Assembly (NCBI RefSeq): GCF_024713945.1 | Contig: NC_134679.1 | Location: forward strand, 3,167,001 to 3,231,000 | Source of the DNA: Dermatophagoides farinae | Lineage: Eukaryota; Arthropoda; Arachnida; Sarcoptiformes; Pyroglyphidae | Direction of reading: 5' to 3' | Length of the DNA: 64,000 nt | Part shown: piece by piece, positions 52,191 to 63,163 of the stretch | How positions within the stretch are numbered: the stretch's first letter is position 1 | Layout of the letters: every line of letters starts with the position of its first letter | The notes under the pieces: generated by a model | Database searches by the model: none | What the model was told of the DNA's origin: nothing | Seen by the model: only the letters and a program-made list of their open reading frames with translations | Translations under genes and position numbers: made by a program

Positions 52191-52691
52191 AAAATAGAAA
52201 AAAAATGAAAAAAATATCACGACATGATCACGAAAAATAGCGCAAAGTTGAGTGAGGACAACCGTCTTCGACGACCGTTGAATTTTAATGTTCGATTTTT
52301 CCAACGATCAAATTCAAATTTGTATGGGGAATAGAAGCGCGCAGCATTTGCATTGAAAATAGTTAGCTGCACTACCACTGCTTGACTATGCGCAGTTGCT
52401 CATTAGTTGGACTTAAGAATTTTAGGCGGCAAAATGAATGCATTGTTTTTGCCATAGAGTTAGCATGAAAAATGAATAAAAAATCAACTCATGATATGAT
52501 AGATATTATCATATCAGATGCATAATTGATGAAAAAAATTATGTAATTTCAATGGAACGTAAAAATTGTTCTTTATCACATGTTGATGATTAGTGATTTG
52601 GGCCAAAGAATTTTCGCCACTGTTTGACAAATTGGTGTCAATTTGTCAGGATTAATTGATTGATGGACTGTTATTTCATTCCAAGTCGAGC
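52191..52691. other. Non-coding interior of the 4.1-kb element
   Basis: Less A/T-homopolymer-rich than the surroundings, with a near-palindrome CAACCGTCTTCGACGACCGTTG around 52259-52280. It could be upstream sequence of the captured minus-strand gene. No ORF is supported. Confidence 0.4.
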
Positions 52692-53230
52692 TATTTATTT
52701 ATTTATCCAACAAAAAGCCCCTATACCTCAAAGATAGGGGGAAAAATAAATTATAAATTTTTAAAATCATATTTAAAGAATTATAGCCAAATACATAAAT
52801 TCTCTTCATGTAGATTTACACCACATTGATTTTCAATTAAAGTTCGTTCAGCAACAAATAAACAAATCAAATGAATAGAACTTTGAACACAAATTACCAC
52901 AAAAACAAGACGACTTATAACGATAGCCAATTTTATGCAGGTAAACATTGAATTTTCCATGTCCCGATAAAAACTGAGTGAACACAAAATGTAGATCAAA
53001 AAGAATTATTTTACGATCATATACAGATGGAAGAATTTTTTTAGTAACTTTGCCATCTTCACTCATTATCCATCTTATTCTATATTTTTCAATAGATATT
53101 AAGCCAAAGAAATTGGACGAAGATTGTGAGAAATATAAGAAAAATCTTTTACATATTGGTCAGCCAATTCATTGCCAATAATACAATGAAATGGCACCCA
53201 GTAAAAACAAATATATATCAAATACTTGAT
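52692..53230 (-). mobile_element. 5'-truncated non-LTR retrotransposon 3' end (RNase H and C-terminal region), frameshifted
   Basis: Minus strand, 5' to 3': WVPFHCIIGNELADQYVKDF (W codon at 53198-53200) is the end of an RNase H domain with the GNExAD motif. After a frame change, FTQFLSGHGKFNVYLHKIGY matches the TGHGxFxxYLxxF segment downstream of RNase H in I/Jockey-type ORF2 proteins. After a further change, SSIHLICLFVAERTLIENQC is the usual tail. A hairpin of CCCCTAT and ATAGGGG arms (52718-52740) precedes a TTTATTTATTTAT tail at 52692-52706, the 3' end of the insert. It has three frames and no RT domain, so it is dead. It is nested within the 4.1-kb TIR element. Confidence 0.8.
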
Positions 53231-53745
53231 AATCTTGCTGGATTATCAAAATAGACGAGAATAACACATAATATTCAAATATAAAAAATATCGTGCCTTA
53301 TTATTATTTAAAATTCGCTTTTATAATAATTTTAGATTCATAATTTGTTTTGATTTAACAATTGGATGTACAAATGCCACATTATCATTCTGGTAATATA
53401 TCATTTGTTGTATGATAGGATGTTGTTACATTTATTGAAATTCTCCATTTCGATGTTTACTGGAGTTCACCACATCCTCTGATGATCGGATGTTTAATCG
53501 ATCATTTCAATTTCCATTTTTGGTATTGTTATGATTTTCATAGAAACAAAACAAAACCATGACATATATCAATTTTGAAAAATGTTTGGTTTTTATGAGA
53601 CCGAAATAATGACCAACAAAATTGAATCAAAGTTGAATTCAAAAACAATAACGTTACTACTATTGTCAATCTGCATATATTTGATTATTTAATTCGAGTT
53701 CAATTCAGATTTTGCTGACATGTTAACTTCAATAGTTTGATTATC
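53231..53745. other. Unassigned interior of the 4.1-kb element
   Basis: About 500 bp without a supported ORF. It may include further 5' retrotransposon sequence too decayed to read, and 3' flanking DNA of the gene tail at 53746. Confidence 0.4.
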
Positions 53746-54045
53746 TCAATGATATGATGGTGGTGGAATATTTGCATTCATGGATGAATGATTACAGATT
53801 AAAAAACTTGGTGGCACATGTACATTATTCCGTTGTTGTTGTTGATGGCGTTGAAAATTATGATGCTGTAATTGTGGCGACATTATCATCATATTTGGTG
53901 TATCATTCGATTGATGATGATGAATCAATCATTGTAGCAGGATTATTACGATTCAAGATGGCCATTTTTGTAGCCATTGATTGTTGAATTGGATGACCAT
54001 CTTGATCATTATCGCTATCATCATCGTTGTTTCGCACTCCAAAGT
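53746..54045 (-). pseudogene. Captured C-terminal gene fragment with a frameshift
   Basis: The minus strand first reads RNNDDDSDNDQDGHPIQQSM then ATKMAILNRNNPATMIDSSS and stops. A second frame, overlapping in the Ser/His-coding repeat near 53910-53928, continues with QSNDTPNMMIMSPQLQHHNF, QRHQQQQRNNVHVPPSFLIC and ends NANIPPPSYH then TGA at 53746. The Asp-, Gln- and Pro-rich composition resembles the disordered tail of a host protein. One frame change in the repeat would explain the break. Identity unknown. Confidence 0.5.
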
Positions 54046-54300
54046 GATTTATGATGACCATCTTTTTTAAAATTTTGATAATTCCATTTCGGTATTTGAT
54101 ATAATATTCATTAAATAATAATAAATCTGGATAATTTAGTTATAAATTGATTTCATTATGTATCGATTACTCTGTTGTTTTGCTCGAAAATTATTTTTCT
54201 GATTTATTTTTCACTACAAATATTAATTTATTGATTATTAATAATAATAATTTATCTTATAATACAAAAAAAATTAATTTTTAAAATAATGGATAGCGCT
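54046..54300. other. A/T-rich interior of the 4.1-kb element
   Basis: A/T-rich sequence between the captured gene tail and the right subterminal palindromes. No feature is supported. Confidence 0.5.
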
Positions 54301-54503
54301 AACCAATTCGGGTGATTGCTAACCCACAAAGGTTAGTACTAACCCTAAAAACTAACCCAAGAAGGTTAGCACTAACCTTTGTGGGTTAGTATTGCAGGTT
54401 AGCACTAACCTTTTTGGGTTATTCGTCCTGCAACGCTAGCCTTTTAAGGTTAGTACTAACCAATTTGGGTTATAATGCTAACCTTTTTTGGTTAGTACTA
54501 ACC
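54301..54503. repeat. Right subterminal palindrome cluster of the 4.1-kb element
   Basis: Five 14-bp palindromes GGTTAGTACTAACC or GGTTAGCACTAACC lie within about 200 bp, with half-sites and AACC/GGGTT spacers between. Two further copies lie near the left end. Subterminal repeated motifs of this kind are commonly transposase-binding sites; that role is inferred. Confidence 0.8.
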
Positions 54504-54504
54504 C

Positions 54505-54520
54505 TACTTTCTTTTCTGTG
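54505..54520 (-). repeat. Right terminal inverted repeat of the 4.1-kb element
   Basis: TACTTTCTTTTCTGTG, followed by AT (54521-54522), the second copy of the target dinucleotide. Confidence 0.92.
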
Positions 54521-55684
54521 ATAGTTGTTGTCATTGCCGTCGTCCGAAAATTTGATTTTCTTTTTTTTTCTTTTTTTCAATGTTCAAAAGTTAACTTTGT
54601 CTTGGTGTTTGTGTTTGTTGACATCATTTTCAAACAACAACAACAACAACAACAAACTTGTCGAATGGAAAAGACAACCAGAAAAAAAAGACAACCAGTG
54701 TAAAAAAAAAAATCTTTCTGAGAAAGAATCAAAAAAAATTACTTTTTTTCCTATAAAAAAACGACAAAAAATGACCATAAGCTTGAATCCGAAATAAAAT
54801 CTTTGCTGTGATACGATTGAAAACAAACTCTGATTGTCAAATGAAATGAAATTGAAAAGTTATTAAAGTCATCAATGAAAAGAATGATCATGATGATGAT
54901 GATGATGACGACAATGACGGTAACAACAACAACAAAATATCTAGCAAACACCAAATCAATGAAAAGCTGGATATATCTTTCGTTTTAGCGATCAAATCAA
55001 ATCGAATCAAATTCTATAACTGGATATTATTACATTTTTTTTATTGTTGTTCACACTATTTCGATCAATTTTTTTTATGACAACCAACGTCAACCACGGC
55101 TACTACTATGGCCAATAAGACATAAAGTGAATGGAATGAAAATCATAAATCGAAATTGGGTTTATTTGTGGTCCATCCATATTTCTAAATGAAAAAAAAC
55201 CGAAAATTCTGGAAAAAAAAGAAATGTATTCAACATATAATACAAGTAGTAGCAGCAAAATTATTTCTTCTTTTTTTTTGTTCGTAATTTTATCATCATC
55301 ATCGATGATTATCATCCTTGCCAATCTCATCTCACCCGTCCGAAAAAAAACTATAGTTACGAAACTATCAAAAAAAAAATTTATTTCCGATATGGTCGTT
55401 ATTATGGTGGTTATGGCGGTGGTGGTGGTGATGGTGATTATTATTATAGTTTTTTTGTGCCATTTATTTTTTTTTTGCATTTCTATTTCTGAGGCCCGAA
55501 CTTACCGAGACTAATTAGAATAATATGATAATCATACACACACACACACACACCATTTATTGGTTAGGATAAATATATGACAATGATGATTAGTTAGTTA
55601 TATTAGTTACAACTCGGAATATTTGAATAAATGAATGGATGAATAAATGAATTGGTCTAATGGATGAAAAAAAATGAAGGAAAA

Positions 55685-55971
55685 AAGTAAAGTTTCTCAT
55701 ATGCCAGACCAAAAGTTTTTTTTTAGTGGCTTCATTTTGTTCATTTTTTGTGTGTGTGTGTGTGTGGTGATTTAGAAATGCAAATTGATTATTGATATCA
55801 TCGAGTACAAAATTTTATTTCTGTCGTCATAATTTTGATGATGATAATAATAATAACAATATAATGTCAACTATTTGCCTTTGCCTGAAACTCGGCACAA
55901 AGCAACCACCACTTCTGATTCTAATAGATCTGTGTTATTCACAACAACAACAAAACAAGAATCGTATATGC
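55685..55971. other. Intergenic, between the tandem duplication and the MITE
   Basis: A/T-rich DNA with a GT run near 55750-55767. No gene is supported. Confidence 0.5.
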
Positions 55972-56122
55972 CAGCGTTTCCCAAACTTTTTTGACCGCGA
56001 CCCAGTACGAGATTTTTCGCGATCGACCCTATGAGAAAAAAATTTATTTACATTGCAAATTTTATTTTTTAATTTTTCTGCGACCCAGTACTGGGTCGCG
56101 ACCCACACTTTGGGAAATGCGG
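55972..56122. mobile_element. hAT-type MITE, 151 bp
   Basis: The left end reads CAGCGTTTCCCAAA. The right end read inward is CCGCATTTCCCAAA, 12 of 14 identical. Both sides are flanked by GTATATGC (55964-55971 and 56123-56130), an 8-bp target duplication. The subterminal GCGACCCAGTAC and GTACTGGGTCGCGACCC motifs and the CAG start fit the hAT superfamily. It has no coding capacity, so it must be mobilised in trans. Confidence 0.9.
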
Positions 56123-56130
56123 GTATATGC

Positions 56131-59100
56131 CATTTATGGTACTGCACAGATGTAGAGAAAACATTGAAATTCTGGCAAAAAAAAATTTTTTTTTTGCGTG
56201 TCCAAATCCATTTACATAAAGGTTTTTTGTTTTTTTTCCCAAAAAAATAACCACACACACACACAAAAATAAATGAGGTTGTAACCATCCAACCATTGCT
56301 TTGAGTTAATGGGAACAAAGGGAAAGAATTTGATGATTCAAACACGATGACGATGATGATGATGGCGATAATAGTGTTAAAATCATTGTCATTAAAATTA
56401 TCAAACATAAATCAATCGTTCACAATTATGATTATAATCAAGGCTCTTTACAATCTATTTTCATCAGCTATCTGAATGTTTTATCTGAATGCTAAGTAAA
56501 AAATAGTTCGACAATTTAAAATCATATTCATAATGGATTTGAATCTAGGATGTGGTATATAAGTCAGTTCCATTTAAACGACCAACAAAAAAAACGCAAA
56601 TATGTTATGCACGATGTAAATTGAATTAACTAACACAAAAAAAAACTATGGAAAAAAAAATTTTCAAGAATTTTATTTTTCTCTAGTAGTTTTGTAAATT
56701 CAAAGCACACACACACACACACACGAATTATACGGATGTGGAAAACAAAACAGGAAAAATTTCACCAACAAATAAAATTTGCTTAAAACCTCACTTTATA
56801 CAAAAAAAATTATACTACAGAAAAAAAACCAAGAATAAAATGAAATGGAAAAGAAGAAAAAAAATTGCGATTCAAGTTTTAGCCCCACACTACCAAACAG
56901 CAAAAAGCAGAAAGTGCCACGTTATTATGCAACCGAAATGTCAATATTTTATTTTTTTTTTTGTTGCATCAACTTTCATTCATTTATTCGTTATTCTTGT
57001 AATAAGATGTGAAAAAAACAACTACTGCTGTTGTCGAATAAATTTTGATGAAATTCAAAAGATAAAGAAAGAGAGGTCCAGAATTTTTCCTTTTTTTTCC
57101 AAAAAGCCAAGAAATCGACAAGAGAAAAAAAAGAAAAGAAAAGAAAAAAACATAGAATTCAGAAAATATTTTACGTAAATTAAATTTATACTTTTGGTCC
57201 ATTCACATTTTATAGTTACGACTTTTTTTTTGAAAAAGAAGAAAAAAAAAGTTTGTTTGGAAATTTAATAGTTTCGATCTGAAATCATCAACATCATTTT
57301 CATCAGTCGTGATCATCGACGACGATGACGACGACGACGACCCATCTGATCCAAAAAGAATCATGGTCTCTCCATACCAAAAGAAAAATGAGAATCTGCC
57401 ATTCTACATATAAAATTGTTCAAACATATTCAAATGAATTCAATATTGAATGTGTCGAAACAAATATCCATCTCTATATATCGTTTGGTTTCAATATTTG
57501 AAATGAATTGTATATTACTTGAATTGAAAAGCAAATTCATTGAATTGTTCCATGGAATAAGGAAAAAAAACATGTAAGAAAACGACTACGAATACGACGA
57601 TATTTGATTATTAGATTTAAATTTTTTTCTTTTTGAACTGAATTTTTTTTTGTTCTTCATTTTTTTTTCTTATTCAGGCAATTGTTAAATATTGAAAATA
57701 TCAACATGATGATGTATATAACACACATGGACAAAAAAAAAATTCTTATTCAAACTTTTTTATCATTCTCTATCATCACCATTTGGGACCAATGCATGAT
57801 AAAGTATTATATTGATCTTTGAGTTTTATTTTCTAGTTTTAAATGTTTGTCTGTTGAATTTTTTTTTTTGTTGTCACTACATTTCTTTTTTTATTTTGTC
57901 ATCTATTCAATTTTTAAACACAGGAAGTACCGTTTTCTACCGTTAATTCACGATTTATAATATAAATTTAACCAAAAAAGTAATGTTAGTATTGTGTGAA
58001 CAATTTGAATGAAATGAAAAATTATTTTAATTTTAATCAATCGATATCATCATTTTTTTTATCTGTGTTCAAACGGTAAAAATGCCGTCTATACTGCATA
58101 GATGTTGTATCATTTTTTGTTTCAAAATAATGATTCTGGTTGAATATATATTAATATAAAAAAAACATAAAAATCCAACACCAGATCATATCTGACGAAA
58201 TCTAATGAATATTTCATATTTTCTTCGTCATCCATTTTATCTTTTTCAATGATAGTTCGATAACGGAACCAACAACAACAACAAAAAAATATTCTTGATT
58301 CTCTACATATAACGTTTATTTTTTCACATTTTATTTCATCCCGTTTTTCTCCATTTTCAGTCCTTTGGGATTCTTTTTTTTTCGTCTCATTCCCTAGCGT
58401 TCGTTTTGAATCGATTTTGAGAAATTTAACCCGAAAAAAAACGAAACCACGAGACGAATCAATATTTTATTATATTTGTAAGAATTATAATTAATTGAAA
58501 ACCATATAGACAAATGAGTGATTTTTTTTCCTTTCATTCACCATTACTATTGACATTGAATACTAATGACGGGCACACACACGTGTTTGTTCCGGTTTTT
58601 TATACTCAATTTTTTTTCCATTTCGATTGTATGGTTTCACTGAAGTTCATCAATTCAATTACATTCAGTTTGATAAATCAATAATTTTTTTCGGGTGAAT
58701 ATTCTTTATATATAGTTGAAAAATTCAAAGTATAAATTCAGAATTCACCACATATTTGGAATCGTCATAGAAAAATTATTTCATTTACATTAACATTTCA
58801 TAAAAAAAAGTATTTGAATACAGCAGTGAAGGAAAAAAACTAATAATAATATTTTGTTCATGTCAATTTGTTTTTGAGTGAGAGGGAGAGAGAACGAGAG
58901 AGTTATTAATAAAAATTGTAAGTTTTTCTTTTTTTTTCCAAGTTTCAATAGCAAAAAAAAGAAAGAAAAAGTTTATTCATCATAACGATCAAATTATGTA
59001 TGAGAAATAATTATAGTTTTTGATTTTGTTTTTACTTCCATCATCATCTTGAATTCTGTTTGAACCATAATGTGTGTGTGTGTGTGTGTATACACAAGTC

Positions 59101-62100
59101 ATTCATGACTGAAAGCAAAGAAAAATCGCCTATTCATCAATTTATATGCAAAAATGAAAGAAAATGTAACCAAAGTTCCCACACACACACACCACACCTT
59201 TGTTGCATTTATCATGAATCATCATCGATTTGATTAATTATTAATTAATATTCATCATGTTAATTAGTTGAATAATCATCGACATTTTTTTTTATCATGA
59301 ATGATGAACAAGGGAAAAATTATGATTCTGTTAACGATGAAGATCCAGCATGAATGAATGAAACAAGTTTTTTGTTTTGTTTTTTCTTCATTTTATTTTA
59401 TGTATATTTTTTTTTGCTGATGAATTCTTTTCGTTTCAAATTAATTATTCAAATCATATATTTACATTATTGTCATGTGTTTGTGTATGATTGTGATCAC
59501 ACAAACCCTTTGGGTTCCTTTTTAAAATTTCCCGTCAATCATTGAAAACAAAACAAAAACAAAACAAAAAAAATTCATTTTATGAATTTTTATTCATTTA
59601 TGATGATCATCATCGTAAACGATGGCGATGAAAAGTGATTTTTACCCATTTTTTTCCTTTACACCGGAATTTGTGTTTTGTTTTTTTTTGAAATATTTGT
59701 GACAGTAACGGGAAAAGAAAAAATGTCCTGCAATTTTCATTTCATTACATATGCATATATGACATTTCATTTCATTTTCGAATGTTTAATGTTTTTTTTT
59801 TAAAAAAAAAACATCATCAATGTTCTATAGGAATTTGAATATTAAATCATCAACCAAGAATCATTGGATAATCGTGAAAACATAGTGAAATTTTTTAATA
59901 GTAATGGCATTGAAGCCAATCACTGTTTTTTTTTTTTTTTTGCTCACTAGGTTTTGTAGAACTGTATGTTTTGATGGTGTCAAATACGTCTGGTGTGATG
60001 ATACTTATTGTTTTCGAGCTTTCTTTCTTTCTCTTATCTGCCATTTTTTTTCAATGTTCATCCGTTCATTCAATTCAATCTTTTTTTTTGAAAATGATCA
60101 TCTTTGTGATGATGATGTTATACCAACATGACAACATTGTGGCGTTCGTTTTCAATGTAAAACAGAAACGTTTCCATTTTGAAACTAAACTAAATGAATG
60201 AAAGAAAAAAAAACTATAACAAATTTGTCAACATCTTTCATCGTTGCTTGATAATGGTGATGATGGGGTGGGGGGTTGATGGGTATGCCTATGGACGCAT
60301 CAAAAGTTTGAAACAACAACAACAACAAATAGCAACTAAGACCACATTTGGTCGTGGTGACAATGATGACTATAGGCTTTTTTCTCAATATTATATATAT
60401 ATAGGAACCATCATTTTCTTTCCATTCAATTTTTTTTCTGATTCATTGAGTGTGTTGAATCATGTGTTCATTTGTATATATGTGTGTGTGTCATTCAATC
60501 ACCATTCATTCTAAAGATGATTGTCTTGATTATGATGATGATAGCATTGGATGATGGTAACGTCATTGTCATCTTTTTTTGTTTGTTTGTTTCTGGTTGC
60601 GAAAAAAAGCTGTTCGATTCGGCAACCATTTCGATTACTTTCATTCTCACTTTCATATAATCACTATTGCAATGTTAGGCCTTAAATGATCCAATGATAA
60701 CATTAGAGACCCGAAAAAAATGATATACATACATAGATATATTACAATTCAAAATGATGGCAATTTTTTTTGTAGGTCGCTTCCTATGATCATAAAGAAT
60801 GTATATATGTGTGTGTGTGTGTTGAGATGGGGGGTTGAGATGAAATTCTATTTATTGTTGCTCCTTTTTGTTGTTGTTTCAATAATATCATCATCGTTAT
60901 GATGATGATGGCCCATAATCGAACCGCTATCAAGATTGAATAGATTTTCAAAACTTTTTTTTCTCAACTATAGAATATAAAAAAAAAATTGTTTCGAAAA
61001 TAGATTACGCCCACCTGTGCAATGTGTGTATGTTGTTTTTACGTTTGTCGCTTTGTCTAATCTGGATCGACATAACACATGACATTATTATTTAATGCAA
61101 ATTGTCTTGTAATCCTATTATATACATCACAGCCATTTTCTTCTACATTTTCCATTTTTTTTTTCTTTTACTCATTTACACTGTTGATGTTTGGTTCCAA
61201 TTTCATTTCCAGAATGGAAATTAGATCGTTCACATTCCATATTATATTTTTATTAATCTGAATATCTTTTTTCCCTCTTTCCACATATAAACAAAATGAA
61301 TTTTCCTTTATTGTTTATGTTGTTTTTTTTTGTTCAATTCTTCGAACCAGAACCAGAATTCATTGTTCCTTAGTGTTAGTTATGAATGCAATTAATGGCT
61401 TTACATATAAAAGTACCATAATAATAATCATAATAATCATAGCTAGCAAATCTCTCTCCGGTGGGATATATATGTGTTCATGTTCTAAGTATTTCCCTCT
61501 CTTTTTTTCTCATTCTTTTTCTCATCGCGAATGTATGTATGCATAATTCCGAATATAATGTCGGTTAATCATAGTATTAACTACATTTCATGTAAATGTT
61601 ATTGTGCTTGCATAGACATATAAAAAAAATGCATTCACATTTGCATAAAATACACCGCCTAAGTTTGGCATTTTTCTCCTTTTTTCTCATTTATTCGTGT
61701 CAAATTAGATTGGTTGTTGTCCTTTGATGTTTTTTTTTGCCAATCGTTTGTTTTCCTAATCACTAAAACTTTAATCATTGTCAAGGTTCCGGTTATGATG
61801 AAGAATTGATCGATTATCACTAAACTTAATTGTCTTCCGACGGAAATTAACACATTGTCGCCACTCCTCTTAATTTTAAAAATACAAAATTTTTTGTCAC
61901 TTAAATTCAAATAAATAAAAAAAACATTTGATTATTTGTGCAATACGTTTTGATTATATTGAATTGGCCAAAATTCACTCCCAATACGACTATTTAATTT
62001 TTATTTCAATCGAATTGATTTGAATCGATTCTTTCTTATTGTATGGGTATCATTATTCTATTTCTAGGTTTTTTTCTTCGTTTGAAATTCTTGTTTTGTT

Positions 62101-62499
62101 TTTTTTTTTTTTTTTTTTTTTTGAAAAATCTAAATTGCTTGCTACCAGTTTAATGTATTTTAAATAAAAACGAAAGAAAAATTTTATCCAATTTACACCA
62201 GTTTTCACACTATTTATTTTTTGTTTATTTTTTTGTAAACTATAGCTGCAATCAATTTATTTTAAAAAAAACGAGACGAATTCCCCAAGAACAATGAACT
62301 CATCCGGTTAGATGTTCATTGTAATTTAACTTGTCTTTTGTTCTAATTTTCCTTTATTTTTTTTTGTAACAGCAACAACGAAAAAAAATCCTATTTCAGA
62401 ATTTTCCGTTCCAATCGTTCAGGATCACCTATTTTTTTTATTAATCTATTCTAAAAAAAGTATTGAACCATAAGTCAATCCCAAAAAGATGTGGATCTA
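56131..62499. other. Intergenic, about 6.4 kb, no supported gene
   Basis: Dominated by A/T homopolymers and CA/GT, CAA and GAT/ATC microsatellites, with a T-run of about 24 at 62099-62122. All open frames have low-complexity translations and no conserved motif. I saw no tRNA-like clover-leaf or mobile-element termini. Confidence 0.6.
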
Positions 62500-62740
62500 G
62501 TTTCGAAAATGCATACACATTGCAACAAGATCGTTTATCTTCCAATGACTGATATTGGCCGATTGGACATCAATTAATATTATTATACTGGTATTGTATA
62601 CAACGGTCATAATAATGAAAAAAGGTATCCTATATAGTCGATATTTAATTAAAAGTTTCGATCGTATTCATAGTGGGTGGTCTCGTTGGGATCAATTTCA
62701 TTGTTCAATATCCATGTTAATTCGTAATCAATATCATTGA
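62500..62740. other. Coding-like patch, unassigned
   Basis: This patch lacks the homopolymers of its surroundings. The plus strand reads MKKGILYSRYLIKSFDRIHS then GWSRWDQFHCSISMLIRNQY and stops at 62740. The minus strand over the same bases reads NDIDYELTWILNNEIDPNET before a stop. Just left, the plus strand reads DVDLVSKMHTHCNKIVYLPM. It might be an exon or relic of an unrecognised gene. No splice pattern was convincing. Confidence 0.2.
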
Positions 62741-62836
62741 CCCGAATTTTGAGTTTGTTTGTTTTTTTTACAATCAAATCTCGACAATTTTTTTTCAAAA
62801 ATCATGATCCGATTTGATGCTTAATAATTTCAATTT

Positions 62837-62850
62837 TTTATTTCTTTATT
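62837..62850 (-). terminator. Probable polyadenylation signals of UQCRC2
   Basis: Two AATAAA hexamers on the minus strand, at 62845-62850 and 62837-62842, about 80-90 bases after the stop codon. Confidence 0.55.
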
Positions 62851-62928
62851 TTTTTACAACAAGTTTAATAATTGATCTATCATTCATTTTTTTTTCACAG
62901 GAAAAAAATGTTCATCTAATTATAAAAT

Positions 62929-63163
62929 CTATTGAATATCGTTCAAATATGGAGCATTTTGTCCGATCGTGGCCAAACCAATTTTTGATTTCATCATTCG
63001 AGAACCCAAACTTTTGACATCAGCCATGGTTGTTGAATCAACTTGTTTGAGATAATCTTCAATTGAAAATTTCTGGCCAGTCATCAATAATTGTGTGCCC
63101 ATTTCGTATACCAATGCAGCTTCATCATCCAGAGCGATCAATGCCGATGTTTTCAAATTGTTT
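62929..63163 (-). CDS. UQCRC2: UQCRC2 last exon
   Basis: The acceptor is AAAATTAG|A. It encodes the C-terminal 77 residues, KNNLKTSALIALDDEAALVY to NDIQ, then TAG. Confidence 0.93.

Larger units (their letters stand above)
50414..54520. mobile_element. 4107-bp TIR DNA element carrying gene fragments, no transposase seen
   Basis: Both ends read inward CACAGAAAAGAAAGTA, a perfect 16-bp terminal inverted repeat. Comparison with the empty site at 48101-48106 (TGATAG) gives an AT target duplication; an alternative reading is TCACAG...CTGTGA inserted between A and T without duplication. Palindrome GGTTAGTACTAACC lies at 50434-50447 and 50482-50495 on the left, and at 54331-54344, 54448-54461 and 54490-54503 on the right. 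A GGTTAGCACTAACC variant is at 54364-54377 and 54397-54410. Inside are a triplicated exon-like unit, decayed gene exons, a retrotransposon fragment and a broken gene tail, all on the minus strand. I recognise no transposase frame, so it is probably non-autonomous. Superfamily is unclear: the 2-bp AT duplication fits few families, and ISL2EU-like is one guess. Confidence 0.87.
49308..55684. repeat. Direct tandem duplication, unit 2 (split by an insertion)
   Basis: The left part at 49308-50413 matches 46994-48104. The right part at 54521-55684 matches 48103-49307. Between them lies the 4107-bp element. Close similarity of the arms implies a recent event, or two alleles placed side by side in assembly, one with and one without the insertion. 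Confidence 0.9.

Noticed and set aside
50414-54520. Helitron
   Set aside because: The left end could be read as A|TC, but the right end lacks CTRR and a preceding hairpin, and the ends are perfect inverted repeats.
50414-54520. Tc1/mariner or piggyBac
   Set aside because: The target duplication is AT rather than TA or TTAA, and the termini and size do not match.
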